Below, piece by piece: positions 8,916-16,802 of a stretch of 43,626 nt of DNA; the first letter of the stretch is position 1, and every line of letters begins with the position of its first letter. The stretch comes from Deltaproteobacteria bacterium (lineage in GTDB: Bacteria; UBA10199; SPLOWO2-01-44-7): the NCBI GenBank assembly GCA_030648035.1, contig JAUSII010000031.1, forward strand, positions 1-43,626. The letters run 5' to 3'. A program made the position numbers and the translations under genes. The notes under the pieces are model-generated. The model was not told the origin of the DNA and searched no databases. It saw only the letters and a program-made list of their open reading frames with translations.

Positions 8916-9893
8916 CTACAACCACTTCCTCTTCCTGAAGAACCAAAGCATGATGGCTGTCAGAGCGATCATGAATCCCCAGACCACGAAATAGAAACCC
9001 TTCCAGTGCAGTTCCGGAAAATAATCGAAGTTCATCCCGTAGATGCCGACAATAAAGGTGAGTGGAAGAAAAATGGTCGCCGCAATGGTGAGGCGTTGCA
9101 TGACAAAATTGATTTCATGGGACAGCATCGTCGAATAAACCTCGAACACCGAGGAGGCGTGATCTCTCAAACCTTCCAGATCGAGAAAAACACCGTTCAT
9201 ATTGTCCACCAGCACCTTGAAATAAGGTCGCATCGCCGGTGGAATGAATGGAAAACTGCGGCTTTCATATAATTCCCGAAGCACCTCTCTTTCGGGAATC
9301 AGTTTTTTGCGCATATGCGCCACCAGTTTTTTGAACTCGAGAATTCTCTCCAGAATATTGTTTTTCACGTTTTTCAGCACATTATGTTCAATCTCATCCA
9401 GCGCATCCTGCCATTCCTGAATGGCCGGATTGTAATCCCGGATGCAAATATTGAGAATTCTAAAAAGGAGATAGCTGGTCCCATGATGAATGCATTCCCG
9501 TTTGTGCTCGACTATTTTCTGCCGTGCCAGGGCAAAAGTGCGGGCCATCTGTTCTGTATGGGTGGTGATTAAAAAACGGTCTGAAAAACAGACTTCAAAC
9601 TCCCTCAATTCACAATGTTCCAATTTGAAATCATAAAAAATACGGTGAAGCACCAGAAAAACATAATTGTCATGGATATCTATTTTCGGATCATCCACCC
9701 GATCCTGAATGGAGCGTAGTGTGAGGGGATGAAGACCAAAAAGTTCTTCCAGCAAATGGATATCTTCTGCGGAGGGGTCGCACACATCCACCCAACACCG
9801 GTGCGTTTTCTCGGCGACGGCTTTTTTCAAAACATCCACCTGGTCTGTTTCGATCCAGTCACCAGAGTCCGACCATAAGAGAATTTGAATCAT
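8916..9893 (-). CDS. corA: CorA family magnesium/cobalt transporter
   Basis: A divalent-cation channel of the inner membrane with 325 residues, the normal family length. The N-terminal two thirds form the cytoplasmic alpha/beta funnel and long stalk helix. The C-terminus has two transmembrane helices: about residues 262-284, ending in the diagnostic YGMNF selectivity motif, and about 295-317, followed by the basic tail RKRKWL. It is the last gene of an operon with the PiT permease (3 bp away) and the DUF47 regulator. The context suggests coordinated phosphate and magnesium handling, which is inference. Confidence 0.95.
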   Translation of the reverse strand: MIQILLWSDSGDWIETDQVDVLKKAVAEKTHRCWVDVCDPSAEDIHLLEELFGLHPLTLRSIQDRVDDPKIDIHDNYVFLVLHRIFYDFKLEHCELREFEVCFSDRFLITTHTEQMARTFALARQKIVEHKRECIHHGTSYLLFRILNICIRDYNPAIQEWQDALDEIEHNVLKNVKNNILERILEFKKLVAHMRKKLIPEREVLRELYESRSFPFIPPAMRPYFKVLVDNMNGVFLDLEGLRDHASSVFEVYSTMLSHEINFVMQRLTIAATIFLPLTFIVGIYGMNFDYFPELHWKGFYFVVWGFMIALTAIMLWFFRKRKWL

Positions 9894-9896
9894 ATT

Positions 9897-10904
9897 TTAA
9901 TGAAGACCGACAAATTTCAGCAGCATCATGCAAACAGCGGCAATGATGGCCGCGGCGGGAATGGTGAAAATCCACGCCCAGACAATACGGGAGGCAATCC
10001 CCCAGCGCACCGCACGCACGCGCCGCGTGGCCCCCACCCCGACAATGGCGCCGGTGATGGTTTGCGTGGTGGAAACGGGAATGCCCAAATGCGACATCAG
10101 CAGAATAATCACGCCGCCGCCCGTCTCGGCGCAAAAACCATCAACAGGCCGCAGTTTGGCAATTTTCATTCCCATTGTTTTGACAATTTTCCATCCGCCG
10201 AAATAAGTTCCCAGTGCAATGGCACCATGACAGGAAAAAATCACCCATATCGGCACCGGCGCATCTTTGGGCAAGTGGCCGGAAGCCGCCATAAGAGCAA
10301 CAATAATGCCCATTGTTTTTTGCGCATCATTGGAACCGTGTGAAAAAGAAAAAATGGCGGAGGACGCCAACTGCAATTTTCGAAACCAGCGATCCACATA
10401 ACTGGGAGCCATTTTGCGGCAAGTCCAGCTGACGATCAGCATCAATAAAAACCCGAGAAAGAGTCCGACCCCCGGTGAAATAAAAATGGCGGCAACCACT
10501 TTGGTGAAACCGGAATAGACAATCGCCTGAAAACCGGATTGCGCCACCGCCGCACCGGCAAAACCGCCGATCAGGGCATGGGAAGAACTCGTCGGCAAGC
10601 CCATCCACCAGGTGATCAGGTCCCAGACGATGGCACCCAGCACGCCGCACATCACAACACTGACGGTGATGAAATCGGGCATCACAATCCCCCTGGCAAT
10701 CATTTTGGCCACCGCCGTTCCAAAAGCAAACGCCGCCAAAAAATTGAAAAAAGCGGCCCACATCACGGCGGTGCGAGGGCTTAATACGCGGGTGGAAACA
10801 ACGGTGGCAATGGAATTGGCGGCATCGTGAAAGCCATTGATAAAATCAAAGGCAAGGGCAATGGCGATGAAAAAAATTAGAATGGGAAGGGAGAGCTCAT
10901 GCAT
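9897..10904 (-). CDS. pit: PiT family inorganic phosphate permease
   Basis: A low-affinity phosphate (metal-phosphate) symporter of the inner membrane. The signature FDFINGFHDAANSIATVVST lies near the N-terminus, and the second family repeat has SHGSNDAQKTMGI. Hydrophobic segments fill the rest, giving about ten membrane spans. The open frame begins at 10946, but the ATG at 10902-10904 is preferred: the protein then opens MHELSLPILIFFIAIALAFD, and the ATG sits in an 8-bp overlap with the stop of the DUF47 gene, a typical coupled arrangement for DUF47-PiT pairs. Length is 335 residues. Confidence 0.94.
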   Translation of the reverse strand: MHELSLPILIFFIAIALAFDFINGFHDAANSIATVVSTRVLSPRTAVMWAAFFNFLAAFAFGTAVAKMIARGIVMPDFITVSVVMCGVLGAIVWDLITWWMGLPTSSSHALIGGFAGAAVAQSGFQAIVYSGFTKVVAAIFISPGVGLFLGFLLMLIVSWTCRKMAPSYVDRWFRKLQLASSAIFSFSHGSNDAQKTMGIIVALMAASGHLPKDAPVPIWVIFSCHGAIALGTYFGGWKIVKTMGMKIAKLRPVDGFCAETGGGVIILLMSHLGIPVSTTQTITGAIVGVGATRRVRAVRWGIASRIVWAWIFTIPAAAIIAAVCMMLLKFVGLH

Positions 10905-11511
10905 TTTTGAGCACAATCGATTCAAGCACATTGGCCACATCTTCACAACGATCGGTGGCCGTTTCCATATGGTCCAGAATCTCTTTGATTTTAATAATAT
11001 TTATGGGGTCTTTTTCACGGTCAAAAAGGGTGGCCACCGCCAGCCGGTGGGCATCATCGGCCTCGTTTTCAAGACGGTTGATCTCGATGCACTGGGCCAG
11101 AATCATCTGCGGATGTTTGAGATCTCGCAACCGGAGAGCGGCCTTGGCAACCTCTTCTGCGGTACGAACAAGAATACGGGCCAGGACTTTGAATTCTTCG
11201 CTCACATTGGTGATCTTGTATAAAATCATGCGATTGGCACTGCCATAAATATAATCCAGAATGTCGTCCATTGAGCTGACCAGTGCGTGAATATCTTCGC
11301 GATCGAGCGGGGTGATGAAGGTCTGGTTGAGCAACTGGATTGTGTCGTGGGTGAGCTGATCGCCTTTGTGTTCCAGATCTTCGAGCGTTCTCAATTGGGC
11401 CTCTGTCGGGGAATGGGCCACAAAATTTTCAAGCGCCTTGGCCGACTCCAGCACATTCTGCGCCACGCGATCGATCAAGTCGAAAAATTCTTTGCCTTTG
11501 GAAAATAGCAT
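10897..11511 (-). CDS. DUF47/PhoU-like phosphate transport regulator
   Basis: A 204-residue all-helical protein of the DUF47 (PhoU-related, YkaA) family that partners PiT permeases. Seen are the opening MLFSKGKEFFDLIDRVAQNV, EDLEHKGDQLTHDTIQLLNQ, TPLDREDIHALVSSMDDILD (the family's acidic metal-binding signature) and RLENEADDAHRLAVATLF. A GTG at 11532 is possible, but the ATG at 11509-11511 matches the usual N-terminus. It is the first gene of the DUF47-pit-corA operon, reading away from the genomic island whose left repeat ends only 36 bp upstream. The original promoter region is therefore next to the insertion site. Confidence 0.9.
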   Translation of the reverse strand: MLFSKGKEFFDLIDRVAQNVLESAKALENFVAHSPTEAQLRTLEDLEHKGDQLTHDTIQLLNQTFITPLDREDIHALVSSMDDILDYIYGSANRMILYKITNVSEEFKVLARILVRTAEEVAKAALRLRDLKHPQMILAQCIEINRLENEADDAHRLAVATLFDREKDPINIIKIKEILDHMETATDRCEDVANVLESIVLKNA

Positions 11512-11546
11512 CGGGCGAGTTATTATCAACACGCTGGGGGAGTGTC

Positions 11547-11606
11547 AAATTCAAAGATAGAGCCAATGATAAATCGACTGTGCGGTGAGGACCCGGCGCA
11601 CATAAT
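11547..11606. repeat. Left island boundary: 60-bp direct repeat (attL-like)
   Basis: This 60-bp stretch is repeated in the same orientation at 26525-26584 with one mismatch (C at 11593, G at 26571). It corresponds to the last 18 codons and stop of the lytic transglycosylase gene plus four downstream bases. Here it has no gene attached: the codons for SIYHWLYL and the stop are present, but the frame upstream is island sequence. This is the pattern left when an element integrates site-specifically into the 3' end of a gene and restores the gene on its other side. Confidence 0.92.
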
Positions 11607-12325
11607 TAGGGTTGCATAATCTCTATCATCGCCTGGGGAATAAACTGCAACGCCATCTCAATTTTTTGATCCAACTTCTCCCTAATTGTCCTACTTGGAG
11701 TAGGTCCATCGGGTTTATAACAACCCACGCTTCCATCTTCTTGAAGACAGAGGATCCCCATGGACATAAGTGCAAGTGATGATCTGATCAGCCTATAAAG
11801 TTCTTTATCAAATTCCAGAGCCTGCAATTTTCGTTCGAAGAGCATCTTGTTAATTTCAGCGGCATTTGCCTTTAAAATATGTTTGATTATCAGGATCATG
11901 GTTTCATCACTCAAATTGATGAAATTTTCATAAAATTCATGGCCAAATTTGTTGACAGCGCCATTTTTTTCACACTGATCAAATGTAAATTCGCTGAGAG
12001 ATTTTGACGTCGTCTTTGCTCCCATTGGTTGACTCCTGTTGCCTACCCTTTTTATTTCAAAACGCCCACCAATAGCACCAGCAATCCCCAAAAGAAATCC
12101 CAATGAAACTAAAACCAAGCCCATCTTTGCTAAACACCTATTCTCCTCCAAGCTCTCTTTAAGAAACTGATTGCTTTTATAGTAAGTGCCAGAGATTTGA
12201 TTAATTGTTTCGTCAGATGGCAGAGCACCGAAAATTAAAATACCAGAACCAGCAAAATTTAAAACTAAGCCAACAATTAAAAATCCAAAAGAATATTTTT
12301 GAAAAAAATTTCTAAACATACACAT
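11606..12325 (-). CDS. Unknown membrane protein with two transmembrane helices
   Basis: A 239-residue protein with two hydrophobic segments, about residues 13-34 (FGFLIVGLVLNFAGSGILIF) and 67-88 (AKMGLVLVSLGFLLGIAGAI), followed by a soluble, mostly helical C-terminal region of about 150 residues. No catalytic motif is recognised. The first ATG (12325) has TGGAG upstream; a second ATG at 12319 is also possible. The start codons lie in the tail of a res gene remnant, and the stop codon uses the last base of the left island repeat, so this is the outermost island gene. It could be a membrane partner of the defence genes, but nothing in the sequence shows that. Confidence 0.6.
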   Translation of the reverse strand: MCMFRNFFQKYSFGFLIVGLVLNFAGSGILIFGALPSDETINQISGTYYKSNQFLKESLEENRCLAKMGLVLVSLGFLLGIAGAIGGRFEIKRVGNRSQPMGAKTTSKSLSEFTFDQCEKNGAVNKFGHEFYENFINLSDETMILIIKHILKANAAEINKMLFERKLQALEFDKELYRLIRSSLALMSMGILCLQEDGSVGCYKPDGPTPSRTIREKLDQKIEMALQFIPQAMIEIMQP

Positions 12326-12372
12326 ACTGCTCCATCAAATGTTTAAAACCCATATTCAACTGCACTTTGCCC
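12314..12372 (-). pseudogene. Remnant of the 3' end of a second type III res gene
   Basis: Reading the minus strand, 12372-12314 encodes GKVQLNMGFKHLMEQYVYV and then TAG. The intact Res protein at 14120-16801 ends GKVQLNMGFEHLMKQFEYLD. The DNA matches over about 47 bp (14133-14180 against 12325-12372) with about four differences, including a perfect 21-base stretch. The match stops at the downstream end of the res reading frame in both copies. This is the tail of a diverged homologous res gene, or an old duplication. It implies that the block 12373-14119 was inserted or exchanged next to a res gene. The downstream membrane-protein start codon is embedded in this remnant. Confidence 0.75.
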
Positions 12373-12396
12373 CCTTTTTCAAAAAAGGAATTCAAT

Positions 12397-13614
12397 TTAT
12401 CCATGTCCCATTTCTTTGTGATGGCCAACTTTAAGTGCCGTCCACATCGAGCTTTTATCATAGAGAACATGAACACGAATATCATCATTCAACCTTACGG
12501 AATATACTGTGCCATCCGGCCGAGACCGCCATTTTTCAAACCCTAGTCCGGGATAGGAAGGCCCAACACTTGCAAGAAAGCGGCATGCCTTTTTCCAAAG
12601 CTTTGGAACATGTTTGCCCAATTCCAAGAGCCGTTTTTTGAATTCATCTGTTTCTTGGTTTATAGCCACTGACCCGAAGTAATCGACAAACCATGGGGCA
12701 ATACCAAATCTTTTTTCATCATGAATAATATGGACCGGGCAATTTTCCCAGTGAAGGCGCTCATATCGTCCATAGAGCGGCCATAATTCCCAGTTATCGG
12801 CATGAATCAATTCATAATCAGGAATATACGCGATGAAGTCTTGAGCCAGCTTTTCGGCCAACTTAATAAATGGTTTTGTTTTTACGACCTTGGGGCCATC
12901 CCTGTACCCGGCAGGTTGTTGTTTAACAATGGCCACGAGAAGTTGCTTGTATGCATTAGGAACCTTTAAAGTTCCGGGGGCATAAAGAATAGATTGAAGC
13001 ATTGCCGCATTGGCCAGTTGTTCTTCCCATGCGATATAGCCGCCATTATTTTTGAGTTTGGGTCTGCTTATCACATGACAGGGCTTGCGGGTAATCAGCT
13101 CAATCTGGGATGTCATGTAGTCGGTCGAAAAGTGAAAAAGCTCATGCTGGTGTAAGGCTCGGAAGGCTAGTTTGATTTTTGTTAATCCATTACAGGGGAG
13201 CGATCCAAAAACGTTATAAGCAAGAAAAACAAGGCTCGAGATGGGAATATAGATTCCCCATTGTAGGCCCCGGTAGTGATAAGAAACATACCACGCTAGA
13301 GCATCGATTCCTTTGACTTCGATACTTTTCCTGATTTTCTCAGTTTCGTCCTTGCCCAGGTTTTTCACAAGTTGGTCGGGGTTATTTTCTGCGCCATATT
13401 CAAAAATAGGATCAAGGATTCGATCAGGGGGAGACTGTTCTTTTTCAGTGACTTGTGAAAGGTCATTTGTATTTTCACCCAGCATCTCCTTGTTCCAAAG
13501 TGAAACGACTTCATCCTCGGCTCCTGTTGGAACCTCGTTTGGTGGAATATCTATGTCTATGATGGCGCCGGAAATATCCTCAAGCTCTTTGCGAATGTGG
13601 TTAATAGATTTCAT
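12397..13614 (-). CDS. Putative zinc metalloprotease (ImmA/IrrE-like) fused to a RelE-like domain
   Basis: A 405-residue protein starting at ATG 13612-13614 with AAAGGA upstream. The first 100 residues are acidic and low in hydrophobics. The centre has LAFRALHQHELFHFSTD, with HExxH at residues 157-161. WEEQLANAAML follows about 36 residues later, matching the downstream Glu/Asn ligand helix of gluzincins such as ImmA/IrrE. The last 80-90 residues contain YSVRLNDDIRVHVLYD and ALKVGHHKEMGHG, close to the core strands and ending of RelE/ParE-type mRNA interferases. Both assignments are from motif recognition. No antitoxin-like gene is adjacent; the HEPN-like gene is 38 bp upstream. Confidence 0.6.
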   Translation of the reverse strand: MKSINHIRKELEDISGAIIDIDIPPNEVPTGAEDEVVSLWNKEMLGENTNDLSQVTEKEQSPPDRILDPIFEYGAENNPDQLVKNLGKDETEKIRKSIEVKGIDALAWYVSYHYRGLQWGIYIPISSLVFLAYNVFGSLPCNGLTKIKLAFRALHQHELFHFSTDYMTSQIELITRKPCHVISRPKLKNNGGYIAWEEQLANAAMLQSILYAPGTLKVPNAYKQLLVAIVKQQPAGYRDGPKVVKTKPFIKLAEKLAQDFIAYIPDYELIHADNWELWPLYGRYERLHWENCPVHIIHDEKRFGIAPWFVDYFGSVAINQETDEFKKRLLELGKHVPKLWKKACRFLASVGPSYPGLGFEKWRSRPDGTVYSVRLNDDIRVHVLYDKSSMWTALKVGHHKEMGHG

Positions 13615-13652
13615 ATTCCTTTAGAAGATTATTTAAAGGGTTGACCTTTTTA

Positions 13653-14090
13653 TTATTTTATCCATTCAAGAAAATATTTTCCAAATGCTTGGTTTAGTGA
13701 TCTGACCCATCGAACCACATCATCACCTTCAGAAATTAGTCTATCAAAACATTTACCATAGTATTCTTTCTGAAAATGATAAACACCGTGTCTATATATT
13801 TTGAGCAATTTTAGATTCTTAGATTTCAATAAATCATCAATGCTTTTGTCAGTTAAATTAAGCTTTGCCCAACCTTCGCAGACAACATAGAGACCAGCAT
13901 ACCAAAGACTCATATACATAATTCGTTCAAAACCGTTTTTTTCTTTAGATTCGTTCTTTTCTTTAAGGCAGTCGTCAAAATGAGTTCTCATTCGATTAGC
14001 CCAAATAAAGTAGCGATGTAATGTCAAAATAAAATCTTCACCCTTGGTAGTTTTTATTTTTTTACGAAGTTTTTGAAGGTTAGACGACAT
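13653..14090 (-). CDS. Small HEPN-like protein (putative RNase)
   Basis: A 145-residue, helical, basic protein of unknown family. It contains KIYRHGVYHFQKEYYGK, in which R100 and H105 form the Rx4H motif of catalytic HEPN ribonucleases, placed as usual at the start of the last helical hairpin. The aromatic-rich helix FERIMYMSLWYAGLYVVCEG precedes it. HEPN proteins serve as RNA-cutting effectors in toxin-antitoxin, abortive infection and restriction-linked systems. It sits directly downstream of res (30 bp), and the DNA is notably AT-rich. No obvious MNT antitoxin gene is adjacent. The assignment is motif-based and moderate. Confidence 0.55.
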   Translation of the reverse strand: MSSNLQKLRKKIKTTKGEDFILTLHRYFIWANRMRTHFDDCLKEKNESKEKNGFERIMYMSLWYAGLYVVCEGWAKLNLTDKSIDDLLKSKNLKLLKIYRHGVYHFQKEYYGKCFDRLISEGDDVVRWVRSLNQAFGKYFLEWIK

Positions 14091-14119
14091 TGTATTTCTA
14101 ATTAGTCTCCCTTTATATT

Positions 14120-16801
14120 TTAATCCAAATATTCAAACTGCTTCATCAAATGCTCAAACCCCATATTCAACTGCACTTTGCCGTGGGGGATTAAAATATA
14201 TTTCCAGGGTTTGCCGCCGTTTTGGGCTGTGAACTCTGAAGCGTGTTTGCAATACCAGAGGGCGGCTTTGGCTTTTTCTTGGGCTCCTCGGGCTTCCAGA
14301 TCGATTTCTCTCTTGGTCTCCACCATGTAGATGGCGTCTTTTGCCTCCACGATAAAATCGGGCTGATATCGACTTTCGTTTCTATTCCAATAGATGCTGA
14401 ATTGGCTTTGGGCTGGGCGTAGCCAACGGACAACAGTTTCTTTATCGTCTTCCAGAATAATGGCGAAGTCCTTCTCTGTTTTTGAATGAAATTTATAGGA
14501 GGTATGACAGGCTTTTTTGAATCCGGTAAATACTTTGCTGTGGATGGCATTGGTTGGCTCTATGGTTTCTTTAAAATCATGAATTTTGTCTTTCGTGTAT
14601 TTGGAATGGTTATGTTCCTCGATTTTGGTGAATGGAAGGACAACCGGCTTTTCAAACGCCGGGGCCTCGCAATAAAAATGCTCCATCATTTGCAAATAGA
14701 TGAGCCTTGCAATGTCTCTTCGATGAACAAAAAGCACATCGGAAATTTCAACCTCATTCAAATAGGACTTCATTTTTGCCAAAACCTGCCTTGTCAACTT
14801 CACCAACAGGTCTGGCTGATCGTCATAATCAATTTCGGGAAAATTTATAAGCTCACCGACAATGGTATTTTCCGGAAACTGAATCAGAATGCGACCCTTG
14901 CCTGTAATCACATCATCGGCAATGTCCAAATCTCTAAGCAGTCTCACAACAATCTCTTCGGATGGCGGCGGGTAGTTGATGTTTTTCACATCCAGATCAA
15001 AGTCGTGGAAACCCGATTTCACATTTTCGGATTGTAAAATAGAAATTCTTGGGATTTCAATAACCTGATTGGCAAAAGAGTCTACCGTTTCATCATAACG
15101 CTTTTCAACTTCCTGAAGGACATCCCCTGTAAAAAGATCCCCTTGAGGGGCTCTTTTCATTTTCTGTTTGATTTGTTCGATCACGATTGCCTTGATTTCG
15201 GGCCGTTTAAGTTCCTGAATGTTTTTTACCTTGGCATTAAATTCTGGCAAAATTTCAGTTATGGCGCGTTTAATTTCAAGTTGGGTTTTTGCTTCCTGTC
15301 TTTTTTGAACATCTTCAATCGCGGCAACTTTTTGTTCCTCGACTTTGAAGGCCTCATTAAAAGTGGTGTTTGAAGTGATAACTTCCTTTGGTTGGCTCAA
15401 GTCCTGCTCATCAATGATGATAATATTTTCTTTGCGGATGATGGAACCGGGTTTGTTGGCCTCATCGATAATTTCCTGAAACCGGTCATGGGCGACAATC
15501 GTCAGTTTGTCGACTTTCAACTCGCCCGTCCGCTTGCCGTAGGGAAGACGCAATCCACGCCCAATGGTCTGCTCACGCAATGTCATCGATGCCGCTGTCC
15601 GCAGGGGAATAATGGTATAGAGATTGGTGACATCCCAACCTTCTTTGAGCATGTTCACATGGATAACAATTTCAATCCGGTTGTTGGGGTCTTCCAGCGT
15701 CAGCAGTTGGGCGATATTTTCTTCTTTTTCGCCACCTCTTTGATTTGAGTGAATCTCCATCACCTTGTCGGCATATCTTCCATCGAAGAAAGATTGCGAC
15801 ATCATCAGCTCTTTCAGTTGGGCGGCGTGGTCGGTATCTTTGGCAACCACCAACACAAATGGTTTTACTTGTGCCACTCTGTTGTCGCGCGCATAAATTT
15901 CCAGGGCGACTTTTGTATCCTCATGAATACGAATACCGTCTTCCAATTTGACCCGATCCAAATCTTCTGCAGAATAAGTTTTTGGATCAAAGTTTTTGCG
16001 GGTGGCAACGGCGGGCTCTTTCACAAATCCATCCCGAATGGCTTTGGCAAGGGAATATTCATAAACCACATTCTTGAATTTAATTGTTCCGCTTGCCCGC
16101 TCCACTTGCGGTGTGGCGGTTAACTCAAGGCCCAAAATGGGATTGAGCTCATTGATAACTTGTAACCCTCTGTCAGCCCGATAGTGATGGGATTCATCCA
16201 TTAACAGGACGAGATCATCCAGCTCTGAAAGATAATTGAAATAAGATTCGCCAATATATTCGGAGAGGCGTTTAATTTTTGGTTCGGCGCCCCCTCTGGC
16301 CTCTGCATTGATTTTTGCGATATTGAAAACGTTGACAATTATTTCGTCCAAATACGATGTCTGTTTTGGATCGATTTGTTGGTAATTATCTCCGGTAATG
16401 ACTCTGGGCCTCTGTTGTGAAAATGCCCCAATGCCGCGAAAAACATATTTGGGGTGCGCCGGATTTCCAAAATCTTCAATGAGTTTGTTGTAGATGGTGA
16501 GATTGGGAGCAAGGACAAAGAAATTTTTAATCCCCTTGGCAAGATAAAGATAGGCGATGAATGCGCCCATGAGTCGAGTCTTGCCAACACCTGTCGCCAA
16601 AGCAAAACAAAGGGAGGTAAAGTTTCTCTCAAAGTCGGTGCATGTAGGATATTCCCCACGGACAATTGCAAGCTCCTGTTCAAGTGGAGCATTTTTCTGA
16701 AGCGATAATTTTTCACAAAGCGCGGCAAGAATATCAAGACTCTCTACCTGCGGCCGTCTCAAGCTCAATCGATTCTTTATTTGGTTCGCTATCTGTTTCA
16801 T
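14120..16801 (-). CDS. res: Type III restriction endonuclease, Res subunit
   Basis: An 893-residue ATP-dependent translocase and nuclease that acts with Mod on unmodified head-to-head sites. Seen are Walker A LATGVGKTRL near residues 69-77, Walker B/DEAH-like LLMDESHHYRADRG, motif III ELTATPQVE, and motifs V-VI GWDVTNLYTIIPLRTAAS with EQTIGRGLRLPYGKR. Near the C-terminus is a PD-(D/E)xK nuclease core, YQPDFIVEAKDAIYMVETKR. The ATG at 16799-16801 is chosen over the frame start at 16831: it lies 1 bp after the mod stop and gives MKQIANQIKNRLSLRRPQ as in homologues. All motifs look intact. Confidence 0.93.
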   Translation of the reverse strand: MKQIANQIKNRLSLRRPQVESLDILAALCEKLSLQKNAPLEQELAIVRGEYPTCTDFERNFTSLCFALATGVGKTRLMGAFIAYLYLAKGIKNFFVLAPNLTIYNKLIEDFGNPAHPKYVFRGIGAFSQQRPRVITGDNYQQIDPKQTSYLDEIIVNVFNIAKINAEARGGAEPKIKRLSEYIGESYFNYLSELDDLVLLMDESHHYRADRGLQVINELNPILGLELTATPQVERASGTIKFKNVVYEYSLAKAIRDGFVKEPAVATRKNFDPKTYSAEDLDRVKLEDGIRIHEDTKVALEIYARDNRVAQVKPFVLVVAKDTDHAAQLKELMMSQSFFDGRYADKVMEIHSNQRGGEKEENIAQLLTLEDPNNRIEIVIHVNMLKEGWDVTNLYTIIPLRTAASMTLREQTIGRGLRLPYGKRTGELKVDKLTIVAHDRFQEIIDEANKPGSIIRKENIIIIDEQDLSQPKEVITSNTTFNEAFKVEEQKVAAIEDVQKRQEAKTQLEIKRAITEILPEFNAKVKNIQELKRPEIKAIVIEQIKQKMKRAPQGDLFTGDVLQEVEKRYDETVDSFANQVIEIPRISILQSENVKSGFHDFDLDVKNINYPPPSEEIVVRLLRDLDIADDVITGKGRILIQFPENTIVGELINFPEIDYDDQPDLLVKLTRQVLAKMKSYLNEVEISDVLFVHRRDIARLIYLQMMEHFYCEAPAFEKPVVLPFTKIEEHNHSKYTKDKIHDFKETIEPTNAIHSKVFTGFKKACHTSYKFHSKTEKDFAIILEDDKETVVRWLRPAQSQFSIYWNRNESRYQPDFIVEAKDAIYMVETKREIDLEARGAQEKAKAALWYCKHASEFTAQNGGKPWKYILIPHGKVQLNMGFEHLMKQFEYLD

Positions 16802-16802
16802 T

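Noticed and set aside
12366-12390. CCCCCTTTTTCAAAAAAGG as a further copy of the G/C-run repeat arm
   Set aside because: Only the central CCCCCTTTTTCAAA matches, and half of it belongs to the res tail remnant. Similarity is too short to call.
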